Positions 38,054 to 47,514 of a stretch of 64,000 nucleotides of DNA are shown here, piece after piece. The position numbers and the translations under genes were made by a program. The notes under the pieces are model-generated. The model was not told the DNA's origin, did not search any database, and saw only the letters and a list, made by a program, of their open reading frames with translations. Numbering within the stretch: the first letter of the stretch is position 1; each line of letters begins with the position of its first letter. Source of the stretch: 34-65-8 sp963529855 (GTDB lineage Bacteria; Pseudomonadota; Alphaproteobacteria; Sphingomonadales; Sphingomonadaceae); contig CAURZK010000006.1 of NCBI GenBank assembly GCA_963529855.1, positions 124,001-188,000 on the forward strand, given 5' to 3'.

Positions 38054-39004
38054 TCAGGCGGCGAAAGGTTCGCCGACCAGCTCTTCCGACAATTCCCACA
38101 GCGCATCGGCGGTTTCCGGATCGACCGCGTAAGAACGAACGCCGCCATTCCGATCCTCGTCATCGATTGCCGCGATATGGCAATCTTCGGCATAAAGCCC
38201 GCCACGTCCGTCCAGTTCGGGCGCGGTTGCGACCCAGCAGGTCGTCGCCGCCCCCTGAGGTACGGTCTTGAACTGCGCAGGTGCGCCGCTCGATTCCTCT
38301 ATCCGCTTGAGCAGCGCGGCTGTGTCTTCCGCGCTCATGTGACGGCCCAGGTTGGTGTGGATGCCGCCCGGATGAACGGCGAAGGCATGAATGCCTTCAC
38401 CCGTAAGCCGCCGCTCCAGCCCGACGGCGAACAGCACGTTGGCCGTTTTCGATTGGCCGTAGGCACACCATTTGTCGTACTCGCGCGCCGCAAAATTGGG
38501 ATCGTCGAGATGGACGCGGTCGATGTGGTGGCCCCGGCTCGACAGGTTGACGATGCGCTGCCCGCTGCCGCGACGCACCAGCGGCATCAGCTTCGAGGTC
38601 AGGAGGAAATGGCCGAGGTGATTGGTGCCGAACTGCATCTCGAAACCGTCGGGGGTTCGGCCAAACGGGCAGGCCATGACTCCGGCGTTGTTGATCAGCA
38701 GGTCGATCCGGTCGAAGCGCCGGTTGGCTTCCTCGCCCGCTGCCCGGATGCTGGCGAGCGAGGCGAGATCGCAGACGAGCGTTTCAGCCGGCGTGCTGCC
38801 ATCGGGCGTGATCCGTTTGCCCGCCTCGGCCAGCTTGGCCTCGTCACGCCCGGACAAAATCACCTGCGCGCCGCGAGCCGCCATGGCGCGGGCGGTCTCT
38901 TCACCCAGGCCCGAGTAACCGCCCGTAATGAACACCGTTCGGCCTGCCAGGTCGATGCCGGCGAGGACCTCGTCAGCCGTGCTCGTCGCGCCGAATTCGC
39001 TCAT
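38054..39004 (-). CDS. Short-chain dehydrogenase/reductase, retinol-dehydrogenase-like
   Basis: A 316-residue NAD(P)-dependent oxidoreductase. The cofactor loop is VFITGGYSGLGEETA, LLINNAGVMACP stabilises the sheet, and the catalytic Ser is in IVNLSSRGH, with Tyr and Lys in YGQSKTANVL. The substrate is unknown; the GMACP...FGTNHLGHF context is that of the WWOX/retinol dehydrogenase-like group. ATG 39004 with AGGA 9 bases upstream is preferred to the TTG at 39013. It directly follows the acetyltransferase gene. Confidence 0.9.
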   Translation of the reverse strand: MSEFGATSTADEVLAGIDLAGRTVFITGGYSGLGEETARAMAARGAQVILSGRDEAKLAEAGKRITPDGSTPAETLVCDLASLASIRAAGEEANRRFDRIDLLINNAGVMACPFGRTPDGFEMQFGTNHLGHFLLTSKLMPLVRRGSGQRIVNLSSRGHHIDRVHLDDPNFAAREYDKWCAYGQSKTANVLFAVGLERRLTGEGIHAFAVHPGGIHTNLGRHMSAEDTAALLKRIEESSGAPAQFKTVPQGAATTCWVATAPELDGRGGLYAEDCHIAAIDDEDRNGGVRSYAVDPETADALWELSEELVGEPFAA

Positions 39005-39009
39005 TCCGG

Positions 39010-39534
39010 TCAATCCTTCTTGGGCAGTCGCAATTCGTACAGGAACTCGTCATCGCGGTGGTTGCCGACCCAGAAGTCGACGTCGGCAATCTTGGTGAAG
39101 CCATAGCGCGCATAAAACTTCTGCGCGCCAGGATTTCCAGACCACACCGTCAACTGGATTGCATCGTGCCCGCCGGCGTGCGCCTCGTCCAGCGCCCAAT
39201 CCATCAGCCGGGCACCGATGCCCTGGCCGGTCCGCGTGGGATCGGTGTAGAGTTGACCCAGCACGATCGGATTGCGCGCCGCCGAATGCGCGGCATAGTC
39301 ATTCCGCCGGCGCAGTTTGCAGTAGCCCACCAGCGCTTTCCCCTCCCACGCCAGCCGGTGAATGCAATCGGTGCCCGCCACTTCCTCGCGCACGCTTCGA
39401 TCGCTGTACACCGCCTCCAGAAAGGCATCGAGATCCTCCCGCGCATAGAGGTGCCCGAACTTGGCGACGAAACTGTCGCGCCCCAGCCGCGCCAGCGCGG
39501 GAGCATCGTCGAGGGTCGCCGGGCGCAAGTCCAT
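39010..39534 (-). CDS. GNAT family N-acetyltransferase
   Basis: A 174-residue acetyl-CoA-dependent transferase. The fold is visible as MDLRPATLDDAPALARLG at the start, the acetyl-CoA loop YTDPTRTGQGIGARLMDWAL (Q/R-x-x-G-x-G/A) and the C-terminal NPGAQKFYARYGFTKIADVDF. The substrate is unknown. ATG 39534 opens the family domain. It is the first gene of a two-gene unit with the SDR 5 bases downstream. Confidence 0.88.
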   Translation of the reverse strand: MDLRPATLDDAPALARLGRDSFVAKFGHLYAREDLDAFLEAVYSDRSVREEVAGTDCIHRLAWEGKALVGYCKLRRRNDYAAHSAARNPIVLGQLYTDPTRTGQGIGARLMDWALDEAHAGGHDAIQLTVWSGNPGAQKFYARYGFTKIADVDFWVGNHRDDEFLYELRLPKKD

Positions 39535-39618
39535 GCGGCCCCTTAGCGCCGAACGAGGTGGTGGGAAAGCGGGCGGATCGTGCTGGCCATGGCGCATGTT
39601 CGTGATAGCTTCGGGGCC

Positions 39619-40605
39619 ATGTCACATCTTGCCAGGATCATCGCCATCGCCTCGCTCGCTCTCGCCGCCAACGCCCATGCGCACGAACCGGGCGGCTGGT
39701 CGCTCGCGATCCACGGCGGGGCCGGGACCCTGCTGCGCGAGAACATGTCGGCGGAACAGGAGGCGGAATATCGCGCTGCGCTGCAACAGGCGCTGGACGC
39801 GGGCGCGGCGGTGCTGCGCGACGGTGGCACGGCCATGGATGCTGTCGAAACGGTAGTCGTGCTGCTGGAAGACGATCCGAAGTTCAATGCCGGGCGCGGC
39901 GCGGTCTATACATGGGATGGCCGCAACGAACTCGATGCTGCATTCATGGACGGGCGCAACCGCGCAGCAGGGGCGGTTGCGGGGGTGACGACGGTCAAGA
40001 ACCCCATCCGCCTCGCCCGTGCGGTGATGGACGACGGGCGCCACGTGTTCCTGTCGGGCCCCGGAGCCGAACAGTTTGCAGGCGAACAGGGAGTGGAACT
40101 GGTGTCGCCCGAATGGTTCGAAACCGATCACCGCCGGCGCCAGCTCGAAATGATGAAATCGCAGAACCTTTCCGCGCTGGACATCGAATTCAAGTTCGGC
40201 ACTGTGGGGGCGGTGGCGCTGGACCAGGCGGGCAACATGGCTGCGGGCACGTCGACCGGCGGGATGACGGGCAAGCGCTGGGGCCGGATCGGCGATGCGC
40301 CCGTGATCGGCGCGGGCACCTACGCCGACAACCGCGCCTGCGCGGTGTCGGCCACCGGGTCGGGCGAATACTTCATCCGCGTCGGGGTCGCGAGCGCGAT
40401 CTGCGCGCGAATGCGTTTGGCGGGCGAAGATGCGCAGAGCGCGGCCGACGCGGTGATGGCGGAAGTCGGCGCGTTGGGCGGCGATGGCGGGGTCATCGTT
40501 GCCGCGCCGGGCGGGGAAGCGGTGTTCAGCTTCAATACGCCCGGCATGTACCGCGGTCGGGCCACCAGCGCTGGCACCAACGAAGTCGCGATTTTCGCGG
40601 AGTAA
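39619..40605 (+). CDS. Isoaspartyl peptidase/L-asparaginase (Ntn hydrolase), secreted
   Basis: A 328-residue plant-type asparaginase that self-cleaves to alpha and beta subunits. The N-terminal AIHGGAGTL and AGRGAVYTWDGRNELDAAFMDG are typical. The nucleophile is Thr195 in KFGTVGAVALDQAGNMAAGTSTGGMTGKRWGR, which would be the new N-terminus after cleavage. A signal peptide (MSHLARIIAIASLALAANAHA) sends it to the periplasm. It hydrolyses beta-aspartyl dipeptides or asparagine. It is convergent with the beta-lactamase gene. Confidence 0.92.
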   Translation: MSHLARIIAIASLALAANAHAHEPGGWSLAIHGGAGTLLRENMSAEQEAEYRAALQQALDAGAAVLRDGGTAMDAVETVVVLLEDDPKFNAGRGAVYTWDGRNELDAAFMDGRNRAAGAVAGVTTVKNPIRLARAVMDDGRHVFLSGPGAEQFAGEQGVELVSPEWFETDHRRRQLEMMKSQNLSALDIEFKFGTVGAVALDQAGNMAAGTSTGGMTGKRWGRIGDAPVIGAGTYADNRACAVSATGSGEYFIRVGVASAICARMRLAGEDAQSAADAVMAEVGALGGDGGVIVAAPGGEAVFSFNTPGMYRGRATSAGTNEVAIFAE

Positions 40606-40613
40606 CGGCGGCC

Positions 40614-41510
40614 TCAGCGCCGCGCGAATTCGGTCAGCACCCGGCCGCATTCCGCCAGAACGGCCTGCGCTGCAGGTTCGATCCGCAGGTGCTGTTCGCT
40701 GGCGCGGAAGAATGTCGCGAAAGTGATCGGGGCGCGGCCCGTCGGCTCGACGAAGCCCACGTCGACATAGACGCTGCCCATGCCGGGGGCGAGCGAGGTG
40801 CCGGTCTTGTCGCCAGCCGGCCATTCGGGCGGTAGCCCGGCCCGTACCCGCGCCAAACCCGTGCGTGTGTCTATCATCCACTGGCGCAGCAAGGCGCGGT
40901 GATCGGGGACGAGGGCATCGCCATAAAGCAGCGTGGCGACAGTCCGCGCCATGGCATCGGGCGTGGTGGTGTCGCGCAGTTCGCCCGGAGGCGCATCGTT
41001 GAGTGCTGGTTCAAACCGGTCGAGGCGGCTGGTCTCGTCACCCAGGCGGCGCCAGAACGCGGTAAGCCCGTCGGGACCGCCCAGTCGGCGCAGCAGCAGG
41101 TTGGCCGCGGCATTGTCGCTGGTCTTCTGCGTAGCTTCGGCCAGTTCGAGCAACGTGGCCCCGCGCGCCAGACGTTCGGTGGCGAAGGGGGAGTGTTCGA
41201 CCAGATCGCCCCGCGTCCAGCTGATGCGTTCGCCGGCATCGACCACGCCGGCCCGGTCACGGTCGAGCAGCAGGGCTGCGAGCGACAGCTTGAACGAAGA
41301 CAATACCGGGAACCGGGCGTAACCGTGGTGGCTTGCCAGAACACCCGCGCCGGTATCGTACAAACTCGCGCCGAGCACGCCGTTCGCCGAAGCCTCGACG
41401 ATGCGCAGCCGCGCACCCACCCGGGTGGGCAGGTCGGCATCGATCGGCACGCACGCCGAAAGGCCAAGCGCGGCCGATCCCGCCAGAACGCCGCGTCGGT
41501 CGAACGTCAC
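40614..41510 (-). CDS. Class A serine beta-lactamase
   Basis: A 298-residue protein with all class A motifs at nearly standard spacing: SxxK is SSFK (Ser71, Lys74), SDN at 131-133, the omega-loop Glu167 with N171 (RFEPALND), and KTG at 235-237. The N-terminus has a twin-arginine-like start and a lipobox (DRRGVLAGSAALGLSAC), so it may be a membrane-anchored lipoprotein. Spectrum cannot be read from sequence. The start is GTG 41510, overlapping the acetyltransferase stop as GTGA, with GGAGAAGG upstream. It is the last gene of the MoxR operon, and no mobile element is nearby. Confidence 0.93.
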   Translation of the reverse strand: MTFDRRGVLAGSAALGLSACVPIDADLPTRVGARLRIVEASANGVLGASLYDTGAGVLASHHGYARFPVLSSFKLSLAALLLDRDRAGVVDAGERISWTRGDLVEHSPFATERLARGATLLELAEATQKTSDNAAANLLLRRLGGPDGLTAFWRRLGDETSRLDRFEPALNDAPPGELRDTTTPDAMARTVATLLYGDALVPDHRALLRQWMIDTRTGLARVRAGLPPEWPAGDKTGTSLAPGMGSVYVDVGFVEPTGRAPITFATFFRASEQHLRIEPAAQAVLAECGRVLTEFARR

Positions 41511-41980
41511 AGCACCTTCTCCATGCACTGGCTGAATTCGTCTGAGACGTAATCGCCGAAAGGCGCGCAATCGGTAAAACCGTGGGCCCGGTAAAGCCCG
41601 ATGGCGGGCTGGAAGGGCGGCGCCCGGCCGGTTTCAAGCCCGACCCAGCGATATCCGCGCGCGGTTGCCTCCGCCAGCAGATGGCGCAGGATCGCCTTGC
41701 CCGCGCCCCGGCCGCGGTAGGCAGGCGCAGCGCGCATCGACTTGATCTCGCCCCGGCCCCCGCCCAGCTCGCGCAGCGCGCCGACAGCGGCGAGATTCTC
41801 GCAGTGCCAGGCCGCATAGAAGCTTACGTCCGGTGCCCGCAGGGCGCTGGCGGGCAGGGCGTGGACCTTGCACGCGGGCGACCAGCGATGCATCTCGTCA
41901 AGGTGCGCCTGCAGCAGCGCCAGCACCGCTGCATCGTGAAGATCATCGGCAGCGACCCGGTATGTCTCAGATGCCGCCAT
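41507..41980 (-). CDS. GNAT family N-acetyltransferase
   Basis: A 157-residue acetyltransferase. Key features are the acetyl-CoA pyrophosphate loop RAAPAYRGRGAGKAILRHLLAEA and the GYRWVGLETGRAPPFQPAIGLYRAHGFTDCAPFGDY block, as in PA4866/YiiD-type proteins. The substrate is unknown. It is located between RDD and the beta-lactamase gene, overlapping the first by 14 bases and the second by 4, so it is in the same transcript. Confidence 0.87.
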   Translation of the reverse strand: MAASETYRVAADDLHDAAVLALLQAHLDEMHRWSPACKVHALPASALRAPDVSFYAAWHCENLAAVGALRELGGGRGEIKSMRAAPAYRGRGAGKAILRHLLAEATARGYRWVGLETGRAPPFQPAIGLYRAHGFTDCAPFGDYVSDEFSQCMEKVL

Positions 41981-42887
41981 CGTGCTTGTCCTTCTTGCGC
42001 TTGCCAAAACGCATGCCGCCTTCCAGCCGGGCCCGCAACTGGGTGTAGAACGCTTCCAGAAAAGCGCGCTCGTCACCAGCGCCGGGATCCCAGCCGATCT
42101 TGCGGCAGATCGCCAGATGAACCGCAGCGATCGCCTCTGGCTGGTCGCTGCGCAGGACCTGCTCCAGCGTTTGCAACTCGTATTCGCCATAGACGGCCAG
42201 TTCCGCCTCACCGAAGCGATACTCCGCCCCGGTAACGCCGCTCGCTGCGCCCCGGGCCGCGCCTTGGGTTGACAACGCTTCGGCCAGCTTGGCTCGGGGG
42301 GCGTCGACGACCCATGTTCCCGCGATCAGGTCGCCCGCGCGTAGATGATCGCGGTTGAAGAACGGGAACAGGACGAAGATCAGGAACCACGACGCTGCCG
42401 CGATTCCGGCAGGCCCGCTTTCGCCGCTGGGGGCCAGGACCAGCAGGACCAGTGGCAGGAACAGCTCAATATCGCGCAGCAGGTTGCGGGCCAAAACCGC
42501 TTCGGGCGTCAATCGGCCGCCGTCTCGCGAGGCGACGCGGATGCCGACCACGCGCTTGCCCCATGTCGCACCGCGCGGCCCCATCTCCATGACGATGAAA
42601 TAGCCGTTCCACAGCAGGAACCAGAACAGCGTCCACAGCACGAAGATGAATTCCACCGCGCGGCCGACGGTTTCGCTTTCGTCGAGCGAGGACACCCCGA
42701 AGACGAGATAGACCAGCGCAATCGTCACGGTGATGCCGATCACCGTCAGCATCACGAAATCGAGCATCAGCGCACCCGCGCGTGCGGCCCTGCTGGCGAC
42801 ATGGAAATTGAGCGCGATGCCTTCGGGGGTCACCACTTCGCGGCGGCGCTTCTCGTTATGCGCGCGGGATAGGGTGGTCGTATTCAT
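41967..42887 (-). CDS. RDD-family membrane protein
   Basis: A 306-residue protein. Residues 1-180 hold the RDD domain: TPEGIALNFHVASRAARAGALMLDFVML (the Arg and Asp pair in helix 1), FWFLLWNGYFIVMEMGPRGATWGKRVVGIRV, and a third helix pair. The C-terminal 110 residues are soluble, with a regular helical pattern (FGEAELAVYGEYELQTLEQVLR) and a basic tail GKRKKDKHDGG. Function is unknown. It is coupled to SpoIIM (ATGA). RDD proteins are repeatedly found beside MoxR and DUF58 genes. Confidence 0.88.
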   Translation of the reverse strand: MNTTTLSRAHNEKRRREVVTPEGIALNFHVASRAARAGALMLDFVMLTVIGITVTIALVYLVFGVSSLDESETVGRAVEFIFVLWTLFWFLLWNGYFIVMEMGPRGATWGKRVVGIRVASRDGGRLTPEAVLARNLLRDIELFLPLVLLVLAPSGESGPAGIAAASWFLIFVLFPFFNRDHLRAGDLIAGTWVVDAPRAKLAEALSTQGAARGAASGVTGAEYRFGEAELAVYGEYELQTLEQVLRSDQPEAIAAVHLAICRKIGWDPGAGDERAFLEAFYTQLRARLEGGMRFGKRKKDKHDGGI

Positions 42888-43942
42888 GAGCGCAAGCCGG
42901 GGCGCTTGCGACGCAGGCCATAGAAATAGGCAAGCCAGGCAATCAGCATGCAGGTTCCGATGATCGCGCGCGCCTGTGTCCCGGCAAGCTGCCGGGGAAA
43001 GGCTTCGAGCAAGGCGGCAAAGACCAGCATCATTACGACACCGACCATGACCTGGGCGCCGCGTCGCCCGGCATCTGCCGCTGCCGCCATGATCCCGCGC
43101 CTGCCCGGAAATGCCATGCGCCGACCGATGTGAAGCCCTGCCGCGCCAGCCAGCAGGATCGCGAACAGCTCTGTCGTTCCATGCACCGCCAGCCACGCTG
43201 CAAACGGCCCCAGCAGTCCGGCGTCGTGGTACAGCCACAGCATCGCGCCAAGCATCGCCGTGTTCTGCACCAGCAGCATAAGGGTGGGAATGCCGAAGGC
43301 GAACCCCAGCGCAAAGGCCAGGATCGCGACCCCGGCGTTGTTCTGGAACAGTTGCGCGGCAAAGGCGCTGAGGCCGCTGGCGGCTTCATGCACCTCGAGG
43401 GTTTCGAGCAGTGCTTCTCGGCTCGCCCCAGGCGCCCGGCCAGAGGCCATCTCGCCAACCAGCGCGTAGTACCAGGCCTCGTCACGCGCCACGAGCAGCC
43501 AGCCGGCCACCGCGCCTGCGATCATCACGAACAGCGCGATGCAGGTGTCGAGCCAGACCTCGCGCACGGCGCGGCTCAGGTCGCTGCCCAGGAACCGGCG
43601 CGCCCATGCGGCGAGCCCTTCGCGCGGGCCATAGACCTGGAACCACGCCCTCTGGACCAGAGCCTCCAGATAAGTAAGCGTTGCCGCGTCGAGCGAGGTT
43701 TCTCGCGCCACGGCCAGGCTCGACGCGGCAGTGCGGTAGAGGGCAGGCAGGGCCAGCACGTCGTCGTCCGAAATGCGGCGCAGCCGGCCTTGCTCGATCC
43801 GGTCGAGGATGTTTTCGAGCCGCGCCCAGTCCTGCTCGCGCGCGAGGCGGAACCGGTCCGAGCGCAGGGCCGCCGCCGCGATTTCGGGCGGCGGGGCGAC
43901 TTCATCGTGGCGGAACCATCCGTCGCGTGTCGGCGCCTTCAC
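42884..43942 (-). CDS. SpoIIM-family (DUF95) membrane protein
   Basis: A 352-residue protein starting with GTG. A soluble N-terminal part (residues 1-130, with DWARLENILDRIEQGRLRRISDDDVLALPALYR) is followed by several hydrophobic helices. The conserved QNNAGVAILAFALGFAFGIPTLMLLVQNTAMLGAML block and HGTTELFAILLAGAAGLHIGRRM define the family. In sporulators SpoIIM takes part in engulfment; this non-sporulating relative must do something else, unknown. It is coupled to both neighbours (GTGA with DUF58, ATGA with RDD). Confidence 0.9.
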   Translation of the reverse strand: MKAPTRDGWFRHDEVAPPPEIAAAALRSDRFRLAREQDWARLENILDRIEQGRLRRISDDDVLALPALYRTAASSLAVARETSLDAATLTYLEALVQRAWFQVYGPREGLAAWARRFLGSDLSRAVREVWLDTCIALFVMIAGAVAGWLLVARDEAWYYALVGEMASGRAPGASREALLETLEVHEAASGLSAFAAQLFQNNAGVAILAFALGFAFGIPTLMLLVQNTAMLGAMLWLYHDAGLLGPFAAWLAVHGTTELFAILLAGAAGLHIGRRMAFPGRRGIMAAAADAGRRGAQVMVGVVMMLVFAALLEAFPRQLAGTQARAIIGTCMLIAWLAYFYGLRRKRPGLRS

Positions 43943-45267
43943 CCGATCGCTCCCTTGCGCTTGATGTCGAGGTAGCGGTCGATCAGGCGATAGCCGATCT
44001 CTCGGTGCGGCGCCTCGATCACGTCGACGCCAAGCTGGCGCAGCCGCTGGAGCACAAGCGCGCGTTGGCGCGCAAGCGTATCTGCCGTCACTGCGATCGC
44101 GAGATCGCCGATGGTTTCGGGTTCGCGCGCGGTCAGCCCGGCCAGTTCGTCGTCCTCGATCGTCACGAACAGAACCAGATGCCGCTCGACCAGTCGGCCG
44201 AGGCTCTCGACCATCAGTTCGGCCCCGGTCGGATCGGTAAAGTCCGAAAACAGCACGATCAGCGATCGCCGCTGGAGCCGGGCGGACAGCGTGGCGAGCG
44301 CGAGCGTGAAGTTCGGCTCCTCGGCACGGTAGTCCAGGCCTGCCGCGGCAGCTTGCAAGCGGTGGAACTCGCGGGTGTCACCTATGAACGGCGTTGCGAG
44401 TTCCGGCCGCCGCGCGAACCCGAACAGCGCCACCCGGTCGCCGCCCTTCAACGCGACGTAAGCGGCGGTCAGCGCAGCGGAAACAGCGCGATCAATCCGT
44501 GGCAGCCCTTCAACCGGCTCGCACATTGCCTGGCCGCAATCGAGCGCGAACACGATCTGATTGTTTCGCTCACTCTCGTTCTCGCGGGCATAGAGGCGGG
44601 TATGGCGTGCGCTTGCCTTCCAATCGATCCGGCGGCGATCCATGCCGGGCTCGTATTCGCTCAGCGCCTCGAACTGGGTGCCTTCGCCGCGAATGCGCCG
44701 CGCGATGAGGCCGAATTGCGCGTCGCGCAGAAAGAACTGCAGTTGCGGACTGCGGACGGGCGAAAGGTCGGGCCACACGCGCACCGCGTGATCCAGCTCG
44801 CGCACGACCTGCCGCGCGCCAAGCCCAAGCGGACCGGGCCAGCGCAGCCACAGTCGCTCGATCCGCGCTGTCCCGCGGCGGTTCGGGATCAGGTGGGCCG
44901 CGCCGCGCCACGTGCCGTGTTCGGGATCGAGCGCGAGGGTGATCTGCACTCCGCCGCCCGCCACCAGCCTGGGGTCGCAGGCCAGCGCAGCTTCGGGAAG
45001 TCCGCCACCCGCACGCCCGGATTTCTCAAGGAGAACAGCGATCTTGACCAGCTCGCCAACCTCGGCATCGGCAGGCGCCATCACCCGCCAGTCGTGAAGC
45101 CGCCCCGCAAGCAGGCCATCGAGCAGGACCAGCAGAAGCAGTGCCGCCCCTGCAGCCGGCGCCACGATCCACGCCCCTGGCGCTGCCGCCGCGATCACGA
45201 TCGCGACCGGCGCGGCGAGCGCGGCCAGCCAGGCCGTACGCGCGGTGGGGACGACCGGAAATTTCAC
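43939..45267 (-). CDS. DUF58-domain protein (MoxR partner)
   Basis: A 442-residue protein with two N-terminal membrane helices (AWLAALAAPVAIVIAAAA; GAALLLLVLLDGLLAG). It has a beta-sandwich-like middle and the DUF58 core GEGTQFEALSEYEPGMDRRRIDWKASARHTRLYARENE. A von Willebrand A-like fold follows (NNQIVFALDCGQAM; SLIVLFSDFTDPTGAE). DUF58 proteins act with MoxR ATPases in envelope quality control or metal insertion; the exact role is unknown. The start is GTG 45267, 7 bases after the moxR stop; TTG 45300 is an alternative. Confidence 0.9.
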   Translation of the reverse strand: MKFPVVPTARTAWLAALAAPVAIVIAAAAPGAWIVAPAAGAALLLLVLLDGLLAGRLHDWRVMAPADAEVGELVKIAVLLEKSGRAGGGLPEAALACDPRLVAGGGVQITLALDPEHGTWRGAAHLIPNRRGTARIERLWLRWPGPLGLGARQVVRELDHAVRVWPDLSPVRSPQLQFFLRDAQFGLIARRIRGEGTQFEALSEYEPGMDRRRIDWKASARHTRLYARENESERNNQIVFALDCGQAMCEPVEGLPRIDRAVSAALTAAYVALKGGDRVALFGFARRPELATPFIGDTREFHRLQAAAAGLDYRAEEPNFTLALATLSARLQRRSLIVLFSDFTDPTGAELMVESLGRLVERHLVLFVTIEDDELAGLTAREPETIGDLAIAVTADTLARQRALVLQRLRQLGVDVIEAPHREIGYRLIDRYLDIKRKGAIG

Positions 45268-45274
45268 GCTGGCG

Positions 45275-46237
45275 TCACCGGGGTGCTTCGGTCTGGTCAA
45301 CCAGCTCGGCGACCAGCGTCTCCATTGCGCGGCCCTCGATCTCGGCGGCGGGACTGAGGATCAGGCGGTGTCGCAGCACCGCGGTGGCGAGTGCCTTGAC
45401 GTCGTCCGGAATCACGTAGTCGCGCCCCTCCAGCGCGGCACGCGCCCGCGCGGCATTCGCCAGCAGCACAGCCGCACGCGGGCTGGCCCCACTCGACAGG
45501 TCGGCATGCTCGCGCGTTGCCCGGATCAGCCGGACAACGTAGTCGACGATTTCCTGAGCCACAGTGACCTGGTCGAGCGCAACAGAGGCATCCGCCAGTC
45601 GAGCTGCATCGGCCACTGCCGCCACGCCTGACTCACTGGCACGGGGCGGCCCCTGGCGCTGGCCGAAGCGGGCGACGATCGCTGCCTCCTCTTCCACGCT
45701 GGGATAACCGACCAGCAGCTTGAACAGGAAGCGGTCGAGCTGCGCTTCGGGCAGGGGATAGACGCCCTGGTTCTCGATCGGGTTCTGGGTGGCGACGACC
45801 ATGAATGATTCGCCCAGCGCGTGCGTTTCGCCGTCCAGCGTCACGCGCCGTTCTTGCATCGCTTCGAGCAGCGCAGCCTGCGTCTTTGGCGGAGTTCGGT
45901 TGATCTCGTCCGCCAGCAGCAGATCGCAGAAGATCGGCCCCCGCGTCAGGGTGAACTGGCTGGTCTGGAAATTGAACAGGTTGGAACCGAGTATGTCGCC
46001 CGGCAGCAGGTCGGGCGTGAACTGGATCCGTCCGAAATCGAGGCCCAGAGCCGTGGCGAAACACTGCGCCAGAAACGTCTTGGCAGTGCCGGGAGGCCCT
46101 TCGAGCAGGACGTGCCCTTCGGCGAGCAGCGCGACCAGCAGGTGATCGACCACTGCGTCCTGCCCGACGATTGCCTTGGCCACTTCGCCCCGGATCGCGC
46201 TGGCAAGCCCCCGCACGTCGTCCAGTGTCATGGTCAT
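45275..46237 (-). CDS. MoxR-family AAA+ ATPase
   Basis: A 320-residue chaperone-like ATPase. Walker A is GPPGTAKT (residues 47-54), Walker B LLLADEINR, sensor 1 FMVVATQNPIENQGVYPLPEAQLDRFL, and the lid SSGASPRAAVLLANAARARA. MoxR proteins remodel or load metals into partner proteins, often those with vWA domains such as the DUF58 protein next door. The start overlaps the DUF4350 gene stop (ATGA); an ATG at 46231 is possible. Confidence 0.93.
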   Translation of the reverse strand: MTMTLDDVRGLASAIRGEVAKAIVGQDAVVDHLLVALLAEGHVLLEGPPGTAKTFLAQCFATALGLDFGRIQFTPDLLPGDILGSNLFNFQTSQFTLTRGPIFCDLLLADEINRTPPKTQAALLEAMQERRVTLDGETHALGESFMVVATQNPIENQGVYPLPEAQLDRFLFKLLVGYPSVEEEAAIVARFGQRQGPPRASESGVAAVADAARLADASVALDQVTVAQEIVDYVVRLIRATREHADLSSGASPRAAVLLANAARARAALEGRDYVIPDDVKALATAVLRHRLILSPAAEIEGRAMETLVAELVDQTEAPR

Positions 46238-47514
46238 TTCTTCAGCGTCCTTTCGCATTCGCGGAGCGCGCGGGCCGCGCGCAGGGTGTCGTGCTTGCCC
46301 CGGGCATCGCGCAACGCGGCGATCCGGTGTGAAAACGGTTCGGCTTCGCGTGCCCGGCGAGCCAGCGCAGCGTCGATTGCCGCCTCGTCTGGCTGGCGCA
46401 GACCAAGGGAGCGGGCGGTTCGCGCCGTGACCAGATCGGCATAGGGGCGGGCGAGCAGGTGCAGTCTGCCAGTGCGCTGGATGAAGGCCGCGCTGTTGGC
46501 CACCAGCCGTGCCTTGCCGAAGGCGATCGGCCGCACCTCTGCCAGCGGCGGCCCGAACCGGCGGAATGCGCGCCAGGCAACCACGATCAGCGCCAGGATC
46601 AGGCAAAGCGTCGCGGCCAGAAACGGCGGTTCGAACGCCAGTGTCAGCAAGTTGCGCCCCCCGCCGAGGCCATTGAGCGTGAGATCGAAGATTATCGCCA
46701 GATCCTCGCCCTCCATCGCCTGGTATACGATCTCTCGCGCCAACGCGGCGCGCTGGCGATCCGCCATCCCGTAATTATTGAACAGGTCCGGTTCGGCCAC
46801 CACCGTCAGGTTCCAGCGCGTACCATCGAGTTTGCTCGGGTCCCCGCGCGGCACGCCTGCGGCATCGGCGAGCAGCGGGTAATAACCCCCATCGCTCAGA
46901 TATCCTGCCAGCACCCGGCCCTTCGCGTCGCGCACCAGCGGCACCACGCTTGCCCCTTGCAGCGCCATGACCTGGCCCGGCTCGGGCAGGCGCCCCGCGT
47001 ACCCCAAACCTTGCCAGTGGTTCCCACGCTCGGGCAGCGAGCTAATCGCGGGTTGCATCGCCAGGGCCCCGTCGAGATCGCCCGCCCAGGTTGGCGGCTG
47101 ACTGCCATCGATGGCCACCCAGCCTTTGCCGGGATTGTTACCCGCACCTGCCCGGGCTTCGGTCGTGTTCCATTTGGGCAGTACCAGAATCGTTGGCCCG
47201 ATGTTGCGGCGGGCAGCGATGATTTCGGCCAATTCTCCCGCATCCGCAAATGCCGGCGGGGTGAGGATGAGGAGCCCCTCGTCGTCGAGCTGCGCGGCGC
47301 TGCGCGAGGTTGTCACCTCGAAGCCATCGCTTTCCAGCAACTGCGCCAGCGCGGCAAATCCGGTCAGCCCCTTGGCCGCGGCGTGGGTGCCGCCATCGTT
47401 CTGCTGGCCGGTCTGGCCCGATCCGATGAACCACAGCATGGCCAGGAATGCGAGCGCTCCGAACAGCAGCATGGCCAGAACGACGCGCGGGTTGAATGTG
47501 GTAGGCTGGTTCAT
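46234..47514 (-). CDS. DUF4350-domain membrane protein
   Basis: A 426-residue protein. The first helix (VVLAMLLFGALAFLAMLWFIG) is followed by a periplasmic DUF4350-type region (GGTHAAAKGLTGFAALAQLLESDGFEVTTSRS; LLILTPPAF). A second helix is near residue 300 (FLAATLCLILALIVVAWRAF), then a cytoplasmic helical tail. Function is unknown. It is the second gene of the coupled operon, overlapping both the DUF4129 gene and moxR by 4 bases. Confidence 0.85.
   Translation of the reverse strand: MNQPTTFNPRVVLAMLLFGALAFLAMLWFIGSGQTGQQNDGGTHAAAKGLTGFAALAQLLESDGFEVTTSRSAAQLDDEGLLILTPPAFADAGELAEIIAARRNIGPTILVLPKWNTTEARAGAGNNPGKGWVAIDGSQPPTWAGDLDGALAMQPAISSLPERGNHWQGLGYAGRLPEPGQVMALQGASVVPLVRDAKGRVLAGYLSDGGYYPLLADAAGVPRGDPSKLDGTRWNLTVVAEPDLFNNYGMADRQRAALAREIVYQAMEGEDLAIIFDLTLNGLGGGRNLLTLAFEPPFLAATLCLILALIVVAWRAFRRFGPPLAEVRPIAFGKARLVANSAAFIQRTGRLHLLARPYADLVTARTARSLGLRQPDEAAIDAALARRAREAEPFSHRIAALRDARGKHDTLRAARALRECERTLKK

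Noticed and set aside
40614..41510. Beta-lactamase as an acquired resistance gene
   Set aside because: It is coupled into a chromosomal operon, has the same high GC by eye, and no transposase, integron or resistance neighbour is present.
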